The notes: a model not told the origin generated them from the letters alone. Numbered from the stretch's first letter, positions 1 through 8,908 are shown. The stretch is 64,000 nt of DNA from Streptomyces sp. TN58 (GCF_001941845.1 NZ_CP018870.1:6610001-6674000); one strand, 5' to 3'. Program-made: numbers and translations.

Positions 1-2
1 CC

Positions 3-335
3 AGGCTGATCAACGCAGACGCCGAGCTCCAGGCGTCCAGGAAGCTCGCCCAGGCTGCAGCGGTCATGTCCGAACAGCCCGCCGCGCTCCAGCTGCGGCT
101 TTTGCAGACCGTCGTCGCCGTGGCCGCCGAGAAGAACTCGACCCTGGTACTGCCCTTCCCCGTCGAACTGCTGCGGTTCCTCGAACGAGCCGGGGACCAT
201 CGCCAGGATCAGGCCCCGCAGCAGGCCCAGCGGACGGCGGCGCAGATATCGGAGGGCCCGTCGGGCGGTGAGTCTTCGTTCCCAGCACAGCCCTCCCCCG
301 TGGGGGCGTCTGAGGTGGTAGGGCGGAGAAGCTGA
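3..335 (+). CDS. C-terminal end of a slipin/SPFH (band 7) protein, gene cut by window edge
   Basis: The reading frame is open from base 3 and ends at TGA 333-335. It encodes the helical tail of a stomatin-like protein: LINADAELQASRKLAQAA, then MSEQPAALQLRLLQ and NSTLVLPFPVELLRFLER. This region normally follows the SPFH domain and drives oligomerisation at the membrane. The upstream part is outside the window, so intactness cannot be judged. A second slipin piece, the middle of the protein without this tail, lies on the other strand at 49577-50056. The two may be a full gene and a remnant, or two parts of one rearranged gene. Confidence 0.7.
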   Translation, partial: RLINADAELQASRKLAQAAAVMSEQPAALQLRLLQTVVAVAAEKNSTLVLPFPVELLRFLERAGDHRQDQAPQQAQRTAAQISEGPSGGESSFPAQPSPVGASEVVGRRS

Positions 336-442
336 GGGGCCGACGTTGCCGTAAGCGGGACCGCCCCGTGCGAGCATGCACCTGGCCTGTTCTGCATGGG
401 GCCAACCTCGCGGCTGCTGCCCGCCACCTGTCAGGAGACATG

Positions 443-619
443 ATGTCGCGCCCATCCCCGATCGGCCCGGCCGCACCGCTGCTGGCCTTCGGTGTCGTGG
501 TGAGCGGGGCCGGCCTTGCGATGTACCTGGATTCGAGGCGGGATTCGCTGCAGACGCCGATGGCGGTGCTGGCCATTGCCGCGCTGCTCGCCTTGTGGGT
601 CGCCGCGCGGCAACGCTGA
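443..619 (+). CDS. Small two-helix membrane protein
   Basis: A 58-residue protein with two hydrophobic segments (LLAFGVVVSGAGLAMYL and MAVLAIAALLALWVAA) separated by a short polar loop, ending in RQR. Two ATG codons lie in tandem at 440 and 443. The AGGAG at 432-436 is better spaced for 443. The GAGLAMYL segment resembles the first helix of other tiny proteins here (33880-34056, 10886-11056, 52395-52622), so I place it in that family. Function unknown. Confidence 0.55.
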   Translation: MSRPSPIGPAAPLLAFGVVVSGAGLAMYLDSRRDSLQTPMAVLAIAALLALWVAARQR

Positions 620-868
620 CCGAGCCCGCTACCCGGGGTCGTTGTTTATCCCTCCCGTGACTCGTAGCGCTCCTGCCCGCCTGACAGCAGAGAACCGGTC
701 GGCGGGCAGACAGCAGCCGGAGAGAAGGCGGTGGGCGAAGCGCTGCGATCGGCGGTGGCTAGGAGTCGCGCTCCGTACTGTCGAGCGGTTGCTGATGCCT
801 GACCGCCGAAGCCTTCCGTGGTCGGGGCATGGCAGGCTGGCCCTCGGCCGGTGACGGGTATGCAGGGG
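620..868. other. Stretch without a recognisable gene
   Basis: About 250 bases between the small membrane protein and the PucR-type remnant. I see no coding sequence with a plausible start and family signature, and no clear hairpin or operator. Confidence 0.4.
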
Positions 869-875
869 GCGAAGG

Positions 876-1035
876 TTGAGCGACGAGCAGCGGACGACGG
901 ACGAGTATCTGGAGGGCAGCGCGGACCTCCTCCGTGAGGCCTGTGCCACCGGCCGCCGCTTACCCGCGCCGAGTTGGAGGCCCGACGCGACGCGGGCGAG
1001 CGGGCCGCCGAGGCCGGCATTGAACGCCTGATTCC
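876..1035 (+). pseudogene. N-terminal remnant of a PucR/CdaR-type regulator
   Basis: One frame gives TDEYLEGSADLLREACATGR, and after a one-base slip near 960 the next frame gives RAELEARRDAGERAAEAG. Together they align with the N-terminus of the complete regulator at 43568-44623 (EEYLAGYGKILLDACASGRR followed by EIEARRSEGVQAAEAG). Only about 50 residues survive and no DNA-binding part remains. It is a frameshifted, truncated relative of a gene found 42 kb away. Confidence 0.65.
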
Positions 1036-1206
1036 GGAACGGCGCCGACGAACGGAAGCCCCATGATGCACGCGACAGCGCTGGGTATTACGACGGTTCT
1101 GCCGCCCCTGCCCGTGGTCGCGTTGACCTGTACGGTACGTGCGGCGTCCTGCTCCCTCCGGGCGGGCCCGATGGGGAGCGCGGGCTGATGCGTTTTCGCA
1201 TCTGTC

Positions 1207-1404
1207 GTGCAGCCCTTTACCGCTGGGTCACGGCCGAACGGCGTCTCGGCCTCGTTCTCGTTGGTCGTCGGCCTTCCGATCACCTGCCTGGGAGCGGCAA
1301 CGTACGTCCTGCTGGGTCGGGGCTTTTCCCTCTTGGTGATAGGCCTGAGCCTCTTCCTGACGGGAGTCGTGACGGCTTTGGCCGGCCAGGAGGGAGAGCG
1401 ATAG
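1207..1404 (+). CDS. Possible small two-helix membrane protein
   Basis: A 65-residue frame from GTG 1207 with helices around SLVVGLPITCLGAATYVLLG and SLLVIGLSLFLTGVVTALAG. The pattern of G-A-A-T-Y, a glycine turn, then LVIGLxLxLTG matches the proteins at 10886-11056 and 52395-52622. No convincing ribosome site precedes the GTG, so the start is uncertain. It could be a decayed copy. Confidence 0.42.
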   Translation: MQPFTAGSRPNGVSASFSLVVGLPITCLGAATYVLLGRGFSLLVIGLSLFLTGVVTALAGQEGER

Positions 1405-1435
1405 GGGCCTGTATGGTCCCTGTGGCCTGCTCCGA

Positions 1436-3277
1436 TCACGAGAACCAGGCATGGGTCGACAGGTCGGGGATGAGGCCGTGCGTCGTCCGGGCGAGCAGCA
1501 CCGCCGACGATATGAGCCCAACATGACTGAGCCCTTGAGGAAAGTTCCCTAGGAACGACCCGTCACCGGGTGCGAGTTGTTCCGGGAGGAGGCCGAGTTC
1601 GTTCGTGTATGTGCACAGTCGGTCGAACAACTCCACGGCCTCCCCGACCCGGCCCTGTCCGACCAGGTTGTCCACCAGCCAGAAGGAGCACAGCAGGAAG
1701 GCACCTTCCGGTCCTCCCACCCCGTCCGGGGATTCCGTGGGCAGATAGCGGTAGAGGAGCCCGCCGCCCGCGTCCAACCGTTCGGCCACCGCCTGGCACG
1801 TCGCGACCATCTTCGGGTGGTCGGCGGGCAGGACCCGGCGCAGCGGCAGCGCGAGCAGAGAGGCGTCCAGCCCCCCGTTCGGGGCGAGGTGTTCGGTCAG
1901 GGCCCGCTGTGCCGGATCCCAGGCAGCCTCCAAGATGTGACGGGTGATGGCCTCGGCGTCGGCATCCCATCCGTCGGCGTCACCGGGCAGACCCAGACGG
2001 CGGGACAGCCGTGCTGCACGGTCCAGGGCCACCTGGCACATCGCGGCGGAATAGGTGAAGGGCCGCGGCGCTGACCGGACCTCCCAGATGCCGTGGTCGG
2101 GCCGGGCCCATGCGGTGCGAGCGGCCTCCGCGAGAGCGGTGAGCCGGTGCCAGAGTCCCGGGGCGAAGGTCCCGCCCGTCGCCGCCCATTGGAAGGCGCA
2201 GTCCAGGACTTCGCCGTAGACGTCGTGCTGCGTCTGGCGGGCGGCGTCGTTGCCCCAACGCACGGGCTTCGACCCGCGGTAGCCCGCCAGGTCCGGGTCG
2301 ACGGCTTCCCTGGGTGCGGGACGCCCGTCGATGTCGTAGACGACGCGCGGACCCCCGGACGCGTCCACGGCGTCCAGCACCCATGTCAGGAAGCCGCCGG
2401 CCTCCATGGGCAGGCCGATCCTGCGCAGCGCGAAGACCGTGTACGCGGCGTCCCGGACCCAGGCGTACCGGTAGTCCCAATTGCGGTCGCCCCCGATCCG
2501 CTCCGGCAGGGAGGACGTGGCCGATGCCACGATGGCGCCGTTGGCGAAGTGGTCGAGGAGCTTGAGGGTGATGGCGGACCGGTGGACGAGCCGGCGCTGG
2601 GGCACGTCCTGGACGAGGTGGCCGGACCAGGTCCGCCACCGTCGCACGGTGTCGGCGAGCGGGTCGTCGTCCACCTTCCCCAGTGCACCGGCGGGCGGGC
2701 GCCACTGGAGTGCGATCCACAGGCGCTCTCCTTCCGAGAGGGGCACTCCGGGCCGGCGCGGCAGCGGGCGGGAACTCCGGAGCACGACATCCACGCCCTG
2801 CCGAGGGCATCGCATCCGCAGCTCCTCGGCGGACCCCGCGACGACGGCCCCGCCCCGCGGCTCGAAGCGAAGGGAGACATCCGGCCGGCCGTGCAGCACG
2901 CGCACCAGACGGATCAGGGTTCCCGTGCCGGCCGGGGCATCCTCTTCCAGTATCGCGCCGTGCTTCAGACGCATACCGTCCGTGATCTCCACGGTACCGT
3001 CGGCCGACCGGATCTCCGTGACCAGAACACCGGTGCCCGCCAGATAGCGCTGCCGACTGTGGGTGGCTCCCGCGACGGTCAGCCGGAAGTCCCCACCCCG
3101 GTCCCGGTCCAGCAACGGGCACACCAGCGGCGGCGAATCGAACCGCGGTACGCACAGGAAGGCGATCGACCCGTCACGGCCGACCAGGGCGCAGGTCGTT
3201 CCGTCGCCTATGAGTCCGTGATCCTCGATCGGTGTCGGCTGCTCGGCCTGTGGCAGCGGCCGCCATCCGGGGGTCAT
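1436..3277 (-). CDS. Glycoside hydrolase family 15 (glucoamylase/trehalase-like)
   Basis: 613 residues, the usual length for the cytosolic actinobacterial GH15 proteins. The N-terminal beta domain starts IEDHGLIGDGTTCALVGRDG. The (alpha/alpha)6 barrel follows, with NWDYRYAWVRD at about 266-276, YGEVLD at about 354-359 (probable catalytic acid E356) and LLPEQLAPGDG near 563-573 (probable catalytic base E566). The end is GLSHVGLISSAVLLART. There is no signal peptide. The substrate (trehalose or maltooligosaccharide) cannot be fixed from sequence. Its ATG overlaps the stop of the upstream 79-residue gene in an ATGA arrangement, so the two are probably translationally coupled. A C-terminal scrap of a related gene lies at 55045-55115. 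Confidence 0.9.
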   Translation of the reverse strand: MTPGWRPLPQAEQPTPIEDHGLIGDGTTCALVGRDGSIAFLCVPRFDSPPLVCPLLDRDRGGDFRLTVAGATHSRQRYLAGTGVLVTEIRSADGTVEITDGMRLKHGAILEEDAPAGTGTLIRLVRVLHGRPDVSLRFEPRGGAVVAGSAEELRMRCPRQGVDVVLRSSRPLPRRPGVPLSEGERLWIALQWRPPAGALGKVDDDPLADTVRRWRTWSGHLVQDVPQRRLVHRSAITLKLLDHFANGAIVASATSSLPERIGGDRNWDYRYAWVRDAAYTVFALRRIGLPMEAGGFLTWVLDAVDASGGPRVVYDIDGRPAPREAVDPDLAGYRGSKPVRWGNDAARQTQHDVYGEVLDCAFQWAATGGTFAPGLWHRLTALAEAARTAWARPDHGIWEVRSAPRPFTYSAAMCQVALDRAARLSRRLGLPGDADGWDADAEAITRHILEAAWDPAQRALTEHLAPNGGLDASLLALPLRRVLPADHPKMVATCQAVAERLDAGGGLLYRYLPTESPDGVGGPEGAFLLCSFWLVDNLVGQGRVGEAVELFDRLCTYTNELGLLPEQLAPGDGSFLGNFPQGLSHVGLISSAVLLARTTHGLIPDLSTHAWFS

Positions 3278-3513
3278 CGGCGTACGTTCCGCGCGGTACG
3301 CGGTGCCGAAGGGCGGCTGACAGGGGGCGGGGCATCGTAGAACCGGAGCCTCTTCAGCGGGAGCCTGGAGAGCAGGGGCGCGACGACATCGTCCTTGGTG
3401 ATCACGTTCCGCGGCGGTAGGTCCATGGCGACCGTGAGCTGTGACCCGCGGATCATCCGGAACACCAGGAGGATGACGGCCGCGGAGAGGACGCCGATCA
3501 GCTGCGTGCGCAT
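3274..3513 (-). CDS. Small membrane-anchored protein upstream of GH15
   Basis: 79 residues with one N-terminal hydrophobic segment (LIGVLSAAVILLVFRMI), then a basic, proline-rich tail. A clear GGGAGGAG ribosome site precedes ATG 3513. The stop overlaps the GH15 start by four bases. I do not recognise the family. The coupling suggests that it shares expression with the glycosidase. Confidence 0.6.
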   Translation of the reverse strand: MRTQLIGVLSAAVILLVFRMIRGSQLTVAMDLPPRNVITKDDVVAPLLSRLPLKRLRFYDAPPPVSRPSAPRTARNVRR

Positions 3514-3654
3514 CGCTCCTCCCAGGATGTATAGCGCTGGCCCACTTTCACCTTCGCACTAGGCGACTACCCGGGACCCGACGGCGTAGACCCGGAGGAG
3601 GGCGAAGACGCGCACGGCACGGCCACCGGGTCCAACGCACCTGTCCAAAAAAGA

Positions 3655-3765
3655 GGATCAGAGCCCAGCGTAGGAAGGACCGGGTCCGTTCGTGCTCAGG
3701 GGCTTCGAAGAACCGCTGTGGCGGTCCGGGCTCCAGGACGCGGCCGTGGTCGCACGTCAGGACCC
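3655..3765 (-). pseudogene. C-terminal scrap of an amino-acid-type ABC ATPase
   Basis: On the minus strand this reads DHGRVLEPGPPQRFFEAPEH then ERTRSFLR, the standard C-terminus of HisP/GlnQ-type ATPases. It parallels the intact gene at 62629-63423 (DHGRILESGPPEQLFEAPEK, ERTRTFL) at both protein and DNA level. Nothing upstream of the last 35 or so residues remains. It abuts a Sua5 fragment on the opposite strand. Confidence 0.65.
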
Positions 3766-4129
3766 GGGCGGGTTGACCCTGGTCGCCCGTCACCAGTCCT
3801 CGCTGACCTGGGACCTGGGGGAGACCCACGGCACGGTCGCGGTTCGGATGCCGTCCCACCCGGTGGCTCTCGACCTGCTCACCGAGACCGGGCCGATGGC
3901 GGTCTCCAGCGCCAACCTGACCGGACTTCCGTCCCCGCAGGACTGCGATGCCGCTCAGGGCATGCTCGGCGACTCGGTCGCCGTCTACCTCGACGGCGAG
4001 CCCACCGAGGCCGCCGTCGCCTCCTCGATCGTGGACCTCACCGGCTCGGTCCCCATCCTCAAGCGCGCCGGCGCGACCAGCGCCGAGCGCCTGCGGAGGG
4101 TGGCACCCGGCCTCCAGGACGCTGGGTGA
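3763..4129 (+). pseudogene. C-terminal half of a Sua5/YrdC (threonylcarbamoyl-AMP synthase) gene
   Basis: The frame reads PGGLTLVARHQSSLTWDLGE, then AVRMPSHPVALDLL, GPMAVSSANLTGLPS and ASSIVDLTG, the conserved second half of the YrdC domain that makes the tRNA t6A precursor. The N-terminal half with the threonine and ATP-binding start is missing. Homology stops where the ABC ATPase scrap begins, so this is a truncated copy joined to unrelated DNA. A functional copy is presumably elsewhere. Confidence 0.75.
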
Positions 4130-4468
4130 CCTGGCCCGTCGGCGGCGGTGCAGGGCAGCACCGTCGATCCACCGGACCACCCGTTCGGCGGGCGTCGTGA
4201 TTGCGGCATCTTTGTGGACGGAGTGGCGGTCCACGGTGAACAGGGCGTCGGCGACCGGGCGCCGGACGCTGCGCAGGTGCCCGGCGCGACCTGCCCTCCC
4301 CGGGGGAGGGAATTCGCCGCGCGCTGAGGCTCCAGCTGGAAGCGGCTCTCGCCCGGCGTCTGGGGATAGCCGGTGAGATAAGGGCACCCAGCCCCGGTCT
4401 TCCACATCCCCGCCGCTTTTGGCGGACCCCGCGAAGTGATCAGGTGTGCCTGGTCGTACCCTGCGGCC
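4130..4468. other. Stretch without a supported gene
   Basis: About 340 bases between the Sua5 remnant and the carbonic anhydrase. Reading frames on the minus strand stay open but show no family signature. The last part should hold the carbonic anhydrase promoter. No element stands out. Confidence 0.4.
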
Positions 4469-5113
4469 ATGACTGACGCACCGCCGCTGACTCCGTCCGA
4501 AGCTTCCGAGCTGCTGCTGGCCGGCAACCATCGCTTCGTAGCGGGGACACCGCAGCACCCCAACCAGGACGCCGCGCGCCGCGCCGAGACCGCACCTGTC
4601 CAGCGCCCGTTCGCCGTGCTCTTCGGCTGCTCCGACTCACGGCTGGCCGCCGAGATCATCTTCGACCGGGGCCTGGGGGATCTGTTCGTGGTCCGCACCG
4701 CGGGCCACGTGGCCGGGCCGGAGGTGCTGGGCAGCATCGAGTACGGCGTGAACGTGCTGGACTGCCCGCTCGTCGTGGTACTGGGCCACGACTCGTGCGG
4801 CGCGGTCGCCGCCGCGCGTGCCGCCGTGGCCGACGGCATCGGCACCACCGGGTACGTACGCGACGTCATCGAGCGGGTCACCCGCAGCATCCTTGCCGCC
4901 CGCGCCGCCGGGCTCACCGCGGACGACGACATCATCGCCGAGCACATACGGCACACCGTGGACCTCCTTCTGGACCGCTCCCGGGTGCTCGCCGATCAGG
5001 TCACCGCCGGGCGGACGGCCGTGGTGGGCCTGTCCTACCGGCTGTCCGACGGCAGCGCCCGAGTTGTCACTGCCCGCGGTCTGCCGGTGGAGGCGCCTGC
5101 CTCAGGCGCCTGA
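4469..5113 (+). CDS. Beta-carbonic anhydrase
   Basis: 214 residues. It interconverts CO2 and bicarbonate with a zinc ion in the cytosol. Zinc ligands are visible: C54 in CSDSR (with D56 and R58, the catalytic dyad) and H107 and C110 in LGHDSC. VVRTAGHVAG and GSIEYGV are also typical. The ATG at 4469 is chosen over the upstream in-frame start at 4436 because the family begins a few residues before LLAGNHRF. It stands alone, with no partner transporter next to it. Confidence 0.92.
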   Translation: MTDAPPLTPSEASELLLAGNHRFVAGTPQHPNQDAARRAETAPVQRPFAVLFGCSDSRLAAEIIFDRGLGDLFVVRTAGHVAGPEVLGSIEYGVNVLDCPLVVVLGHDSCGAVAAARAAVADGIGTTGYVRDVIERVTRSILAARAAGLTADDDIIAEHIRHTVDLLLDRSRVLADQVTAGRTAVVGLSYRLSDGSARVVTARGLPVEAPASGA

Positions 5114-5229
5114 ACCGGGCGAACGGCAATCGGGGGGATGTTGGCGTGGGCTTCGTGACACGGTGCCAACTCCACAGCGTGACGCACGTTCGTTGGAGGT
5201 GACGCGGGAGTGTGCACGCGGCGTCTGCC

Positions 5230-5589
5230 TTAACCACGTCGGCGTGTGGCGAACCATGAGGCGAGGAAGAAGACGGGCAGGGCGACCGCTGTCAGCAGCA
5301 TGGTGCCGGTGGCCGCGCTCCACAGGAAGCGGCCCCCAAGGTGGGCGACGCCCTGGTAGTAGCAGAGTGCCACCGTTATCAGCACCGCGTATCCACCGAC
5401 CGCGGTGCCTACCACTTGGCGGACCAGTGCGAGCCAGCCGTGTCTGGCCCCGCCAGGAGCGAGCCGTCGCGCCGGCACCCAGGACCGCTCGGGGCGGCGG
5501 CGGAGCATGAGCAGACCCAGGCCGAGGTAGGTCATGACCATGGCATAGCCGGTGAGCATGAGAGTGATGTTGAGGGAGACCGGCAGCAT
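5230..5589 (-). CDS. Four-helix membrane protein, DUF6256-like
   Basis: 119 residues with about four hydrophobic segments: ITLMLTGYAMVMTYLGLGLL, a second after a basic loop (VVGTAVGGYAVLITVALCYY), a third around ATGTMLLTAVALPVFFLASW, and a basic C-terminus RRRG. It resembles Streptomyces proteins labelled DUF6256 from memory; the family assignment is not verified. It follows the 78-residue membrane protein at 5608-5844 by 18 bases, so the two are probably co-transcribed. Function unknown. Confidence 0.65.
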   Translation of the reverse strand: MLPVSLNITLMLTGYAMVMTYLGLGLLMLRRRPERSWVPARRLAPGGARHGWLALVRQVVGTAVGGYAVLITVALCYYQGVAHLGGRFLWSAATGTMLLTAVALPVFFLASWFATRRRG

Positions 5590-5607
5590 GGTTTTCCCCG
5601 GCCGGTC

Positions 5608-5844
5608 TCAGGAGGGTTCTTGGAGCAGGAAGTGCCAGCCGCGTACGAAGGTGTGCCAGCCGAACCACAGCCACAGGGCGAACAGGGCCCAGCGGCCCAC
5701 TGGGTAGCTCATGACGGCCCTGGTCGCGTCGCTGAGGGTGGGGAAGCCGTCGTCCGGCCGGAGCAGGCCGATGCCTTCCCACGCGAAGATCGCGCCGAAC
5801 AGCGCGGCCCAGACCAGGTAGCCGATCACCGGATGTTCTGCCAC
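5608..5844 (-). CDS. Two-helix membrane protein, DUF6186-like
   Basis: 78 residues from GTG 5844. Hydrophobic segments are GYLVWAALFGAIFAWEGIGL and WALFALWLWFGWHTFVRGWH. The tryptophan-rich second helix and the FPTLSD loop recall actinobacterial proteins annotated as DUF6186, a label I give from memory. It probably forms a small operon with the membrane protein immediately downstream. Function unknown. Confidence 0.62.
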   Translation of the reverse strand: MAEHPVIGYLVWAALFGAIFAWEGIGLLRPDDGFPTLSDATRAVMSYPVGRWALFALWLWFGWHTFVRGWHFLLQEPS

Positions 5845-5972
5845 TGCGCTGGCCGTCCTCTCGCGCCGTAACCGGAGTGGTCGGGTCGATCATCGGCCAT
5901 GGCGGACCGCCTGCCCCGGACGCGCACCGCGCGTCGGTCAGGTCGGGCCGCCCTCGACGCCCGCCGTAGGGC

Positions 5973-6176
5973 CTACGGGTAGTGGTGGCGCGGGGTGTGC
6001 TCCGGGTATTCCGCGTACTCGGGGCAGTCCGGATTGCGGCAGGGACCCGGCTCCCACACGGGGACGAAGACCCCGAGTGTCTTGTGTCGTCGCTTGATCA
6101 CGGTGTCGACGCGATGCTTGCAGGCCGGGCAGACAAGCACGCCTTGCGGCCCAGTCTCATGCTCGTTTTTACCCAT
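5973..6176 (-). CDS. Small protein with two cysteine pairs
   Basis: 67 residues. CPACKH near residue 16 and CRNPDC near residue 46 give four cysteines that could bind one zinc ion as a rubredoxin-type knuckle. The tail is rich in histidine and proline. The ribosome site before ATG 6176 is weak and lies in an unusually A/T-rich stretch. I do not recognise the family. It may be a nucleic-acid or metal-binding protein. Confidence 0.5.
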   Translation of the reverse strand: MGKNEHETGPQGVLVCPACKHRVDTVIKRRHKTLGVFVPVWEPGPCRNPDCPEYAEYPEHTPRHHYP

Positions 6177-6249
6177 TTTTTAATGATAGTCCGTGATGGG
6201 AGGTGGCAGTGGGCTTGGGCAGCTATCTGCCGACGTACGGGCATGGGGT

Positions 6250-7329
6250 TCAGTGCGCCGGCCGGGGCGGGTCATCGGGTCGCTCATCCCGCTCAGCCTC
6301 GGAGTCTGGGTCGCCCCTGGGGGTGGAGGTGTCCGGGTCCGCGAGGGCTGCGGACCGTTCTTCCCTGCCGGCGCCGTCGGCCGCCTGGGCTGCGTGCGTG
6401 GCGGGCCGGCGCATGCTGAGGACGATGGATACGGCGAGGACGGCGGCGATGACGGCCAGGCTGACCGGGGAGGGGATCTCGGGGATCGCGGGGCTGATCA
6501 TCTTGTGGGATGCCTGGAGGATGAGTTTGACGCCGATGAAGGAGAGGATCACCGCGAGGCCGACGTTGAGGTAGTGGAACCGGTCCAGGAGGCCGGAGAG
6601 CATGAAGTACAGGGCGCGCAGGCCCAGGATGGCGAAGGCGTTGCTGGTGTAGACGATGAAGGCGTCGTCGCTGACGGCCAGGACGGCGGGGACGCTGTCG
6701 ACGGCGAAGATCAGGTCGGCTGCCTCGATGGCGGCGACCACCGCGAGGAGCGGGGTGCCCACGCGCTTGCCGGCTTCCCTGACGAAGAACTTGGCTCCGG
6801 CGTATTCGTCCCGGACGGGGATGATCCTTCGCAGCATCCGCACGGCGAAGCTGTTGCCCGGGTCGAAGGTGTCCTCCTCTTCCTTGAGGAGCTTGTAGGT
6901 GCTGTAGAAGAGAACGGCGGCGAAGGCGAACAGGACCGCGGTGAAGCGGCTGACCACAGCCACGCCGAGGGAGAGGAAGATCCCGCGGAAGACGAGGGCG
7001 CCGATGACGCCGAAGAACAGGACGCGGTGCTGGTAGGCGCGGGGGACCTTGAAGTAGCCGAAGATCACGGCGAAGACGAACAGGTTGTCGACCGACAGGC
7101 TCTTCTCCAGCAGCCAGGCGGTCGTGTACTCGGTGCCGGCCGTCGTACCGAGGACGAGGAAGACGACGGCGCCGAAGATCAGCGCGAGGCTGACCCACAG
7201 GCCGCTCCAGGCGGCGGCCTCCTTGAACCCGATGACGTGCGCGCTGCGGTGGGCCAGCAAGTCCACCGCCAGCGACACCACCACCGTCGCGGCGAAGGCT
7301 GCCCACAGCCAGAGCGGGACTTCAAGCAC
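6250..7329 (-). CDS. TerC/Alx-family integral membrane protein
   Basis: About 359 residues. The TerC core is clear: LEVPLWLWAAFAATVVVSL, EKSLSVDNLFVFAVIF, the acidic intramembrane motif EAADLIFAVDSVPAVLAVS, then FAILGLRALYFMLSGLLDRF. Members export Mn2+ or protect against tellurite and metal stress. The C-terminal tail of about 60 residues is acidic and disordered. I chose GTG 7329 because relatives start at this first helix and GGGGAG lies about ten bases upstream. ATG 7392 is an alternative. It is unlinked to the terD genes. Confidence 0.88.
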   Translation of the reverse strand: MLEVPLWLWAAFAATVVVSLAVDLLAHRSAHVIGFKEAAAWSGLWVSLALIFGAVVFLVLGTTAGTEYTTAWLLEKSLSVDNLFVFAVIFGYFKVPRAYQHRVLFFGVIGALVFRGIFLSLGVAVVSRFTAVLFAFAAVLFYSTYKLLKEEEDTFDPGNSFAVRMLRRIIPVRDEYAGAKFFVREAGKRVGTPLLAVVAAIEAADLIFAVDSVPAVLAVSDDAFIVYTSNAFAILGLRALYFMLSGLLDRFHYLNVGLAVILSFIGVKLILQASHKMISPAIPEIPSPVSLAVIAAVLAVSIVLSMRRPATHAAQAADGAGREERSAALADPDTSTPRGDPDSEAERDERPDDPPRPAH

Positions 7330-7554
7330 GTCGGCCACTCTCCCCGCGGCCGGTACCAGAAAACGCCGGCCCTTCACAGCAGTCTGCGGCATGTCACCCC
7401 ACACGGCGCGGCAGCGCCGGCCGTGTAGCACCCGACCCGCGAGGGAGTCTCGGCCGCCGGACGTCCTGCAATGTGTCCTGCGCGGGAAGCGCGGACAGGC
7501 GGACGGGGGGCATGCTTCCAGTAGGGGCGGGGGAGCCGGGCAAGGAGGTGTGCG

Positions 7555-7959
7555 ATGACCCGACCCCACCATTTCCACCTCGATGCCGTGGGCCACTCGC
7601 TGACCGTGAACATCCACGCCGGTCTCCACGGCGATGCCGAGCTGCTGGTGGACGGCAAGGAGACCGGCCGCACGGAGGTGTACGGGAACCGGCCCTTGAT
7701 CATGTCCGGTGAGCTGCCGACCGGTCCTCCCCGGCAGCTCAGTGTGCGGATCATGCCCGGACCCGGGGCGCCTCGGTGTGCGGCGGTGATCGACGGCAAG
7801 GAGCAGTGGATGTCCCCCCCGCGCATTCTGAGCAAGGCACCGTCGCGCCGCGGACCTGCCGAGCTGGGTGTTGCGGGCGGGCCGTCGGGCGGCTCGTCGA
7901 TCCGATCTCTGGCACGGCGGCAGCCCAGGTCATACGTGAGCGTCACGGCGGCGCCATGA
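7555..7959 (+). CDS. Hypothetical beta-rich protein
   Basis: 134 residues with an excellent AAGGAGG ribosome site before ATG 7555. The N-terminal 90 residues alternate hydrophobic and polar positions (HFHLDAVGHSLTVNIHAG, AELLVDGKETGR), as in a small beta sandwich. The rest is low-complexity and basic. No signal peptide or membrane segment. Divergent from the TerC-type gene. I do not recognise a family. Confidence 0.6.
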   Translation: MTRPHHFHLDAVGHSLTVNIHAGLHGDAELLVDGKETGRTEVYGNRPLIMSGELPTGPPRQLSVRIMPGPGAPRCAAVIDGKEQWMSPPRILSKAPSRRGPAELGVAGGPSGGSSIRSLARRQPRSYVSVTAAP

Positions 7960-8025
7960 TGGCCGAACATCGCTACGACCAGTCCTTGCCAACCCCCCTG
8001 TGCGGCGTCGGCGCAGAACCGGCGT

Positions 8026-8901
8026 TCAGGGAGTCCGCGCGGGGCCGGAGGTGCCTTGGGCTCGCCGGCGTCGCCGGCGTCCCACGACCACGCCTGCCAG
8101 AATCAGCGCCGTGAACACTGCGGCGATCACCAAGATCCCCGCGGAATCGAGCACCTGGCTGATCCACCGCTGTATCGCCCCAGCTCCGTCCACGACGGGG
8201 TCGGTGCTGTCTCCACCGCGCAGGACGCGGATCTCGTACCAGCCGTAGTAGGCGACGTAGGCGCCGGCCAGAAGGAGCAGTCCACCTCCGAGGCGGGGAG
8301 CGAGTGCGCCAAATCGCCGCATCCGGGTGACAGCGGTGGAGCGGGTGAGGGCGACGGTAAGGGAGGCCGCGCCGACGATCAGGCCCATGCCCGCGCTGTA
8401 TGCGGAGAACAGGGCGATGCCGCCGCCCGTGGAACCGGTGCGGAACGCGGAGACGACGATGGCGAGGAACGGGGCGATGGTGCAGCCGAGCGAGGCGGTG
8501 GCATAGGCCATGCCGAACAAGGCCATGGACGGCAGAGACCGCGTCACTTTGGGGGCGCGGCGCAGCTTCGGTGCCGGTGAGGGCAGTTGCCGGCCCGCGA
8601 GCAGCCAGGCGCCTGCCGTGGTGAGGAGGATGCCGAAGGCGATGGTGAACCAGGGCAGGTGCTGCTGTATCTGGCCGGCTACGGGCAGGACGGCGAGCCC
8701 GAAGATGCCGAAGAGGGCGGCGAAGCCCGCGGTGACGGCGGCGGTTGCGGCCAGGGCGCGGCCGACGGCGACCGTCTTGGTGGGCGAGTCGTCGCCGAGG
8801 ACGAGGAGGGAGAGGTAGGCGGGCAGCAGGGCGAAGCCGCAGGGGTTGACGGCGGCGAGCATGCCGGCGGTGAGCGCGAGGGCTATGGGAAGGTCGTTCA
8901 T
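8026..8901 (-). CDS. CcdA/DsbD-type thiol-disulfide membrane transporter
   Basis: 291 residues with about six to seven membrane segments. The two conserved redox cysteines are in place: C21 in NPCGFALLP and C140 in ASLGCTIAPF. The protein passes electrons from cytosolic thioredoxin to partners outside the membrane. It begins 7 bases after the lipoprotein gene at 8909-9481, whose WCPKC motif makes it the likely partner. Usual roles are cytochrome c maturation or reduction of exported thiols. The basic tail RRRRRR is probably cytosolic. Confidence 0.87.
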   Translation of the reverse strand: MNDLPIALALTAGMLAAVNPCGFALLPAYLSLLVLGDDSPTKTVAVGRALAATAAVTAGFAALFGIFGLAVLPVAGQIQQHLPWFTIAFGILLTTAGAWLLAGRQLPSPAPKLRRAPKVTRSLPSMALFGMAYATASLGCTIAPFLAIVVSAFRTGSTGGGIALFSAYSAGMGLIVGAASLTVALTRSTAVTRMRRFGALAPRLGGGLLLLAGAYVAYYGWYEIRVLRGGDSTDPVVDGAGAIQRWISQVLDSAGILVIAAVFTALILAGVVVGRRRRRRAQGTSGPARTP

Positions 8902-8908
8902 TGCGCGG

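Noticed and set aside
4130..4468. Open minus-strand frames upstream of the carbonic anhydrase
   Set aside because: They extend as shadows of the carbonic anhydrase and Sua5 coding regions and show no start or family motif.
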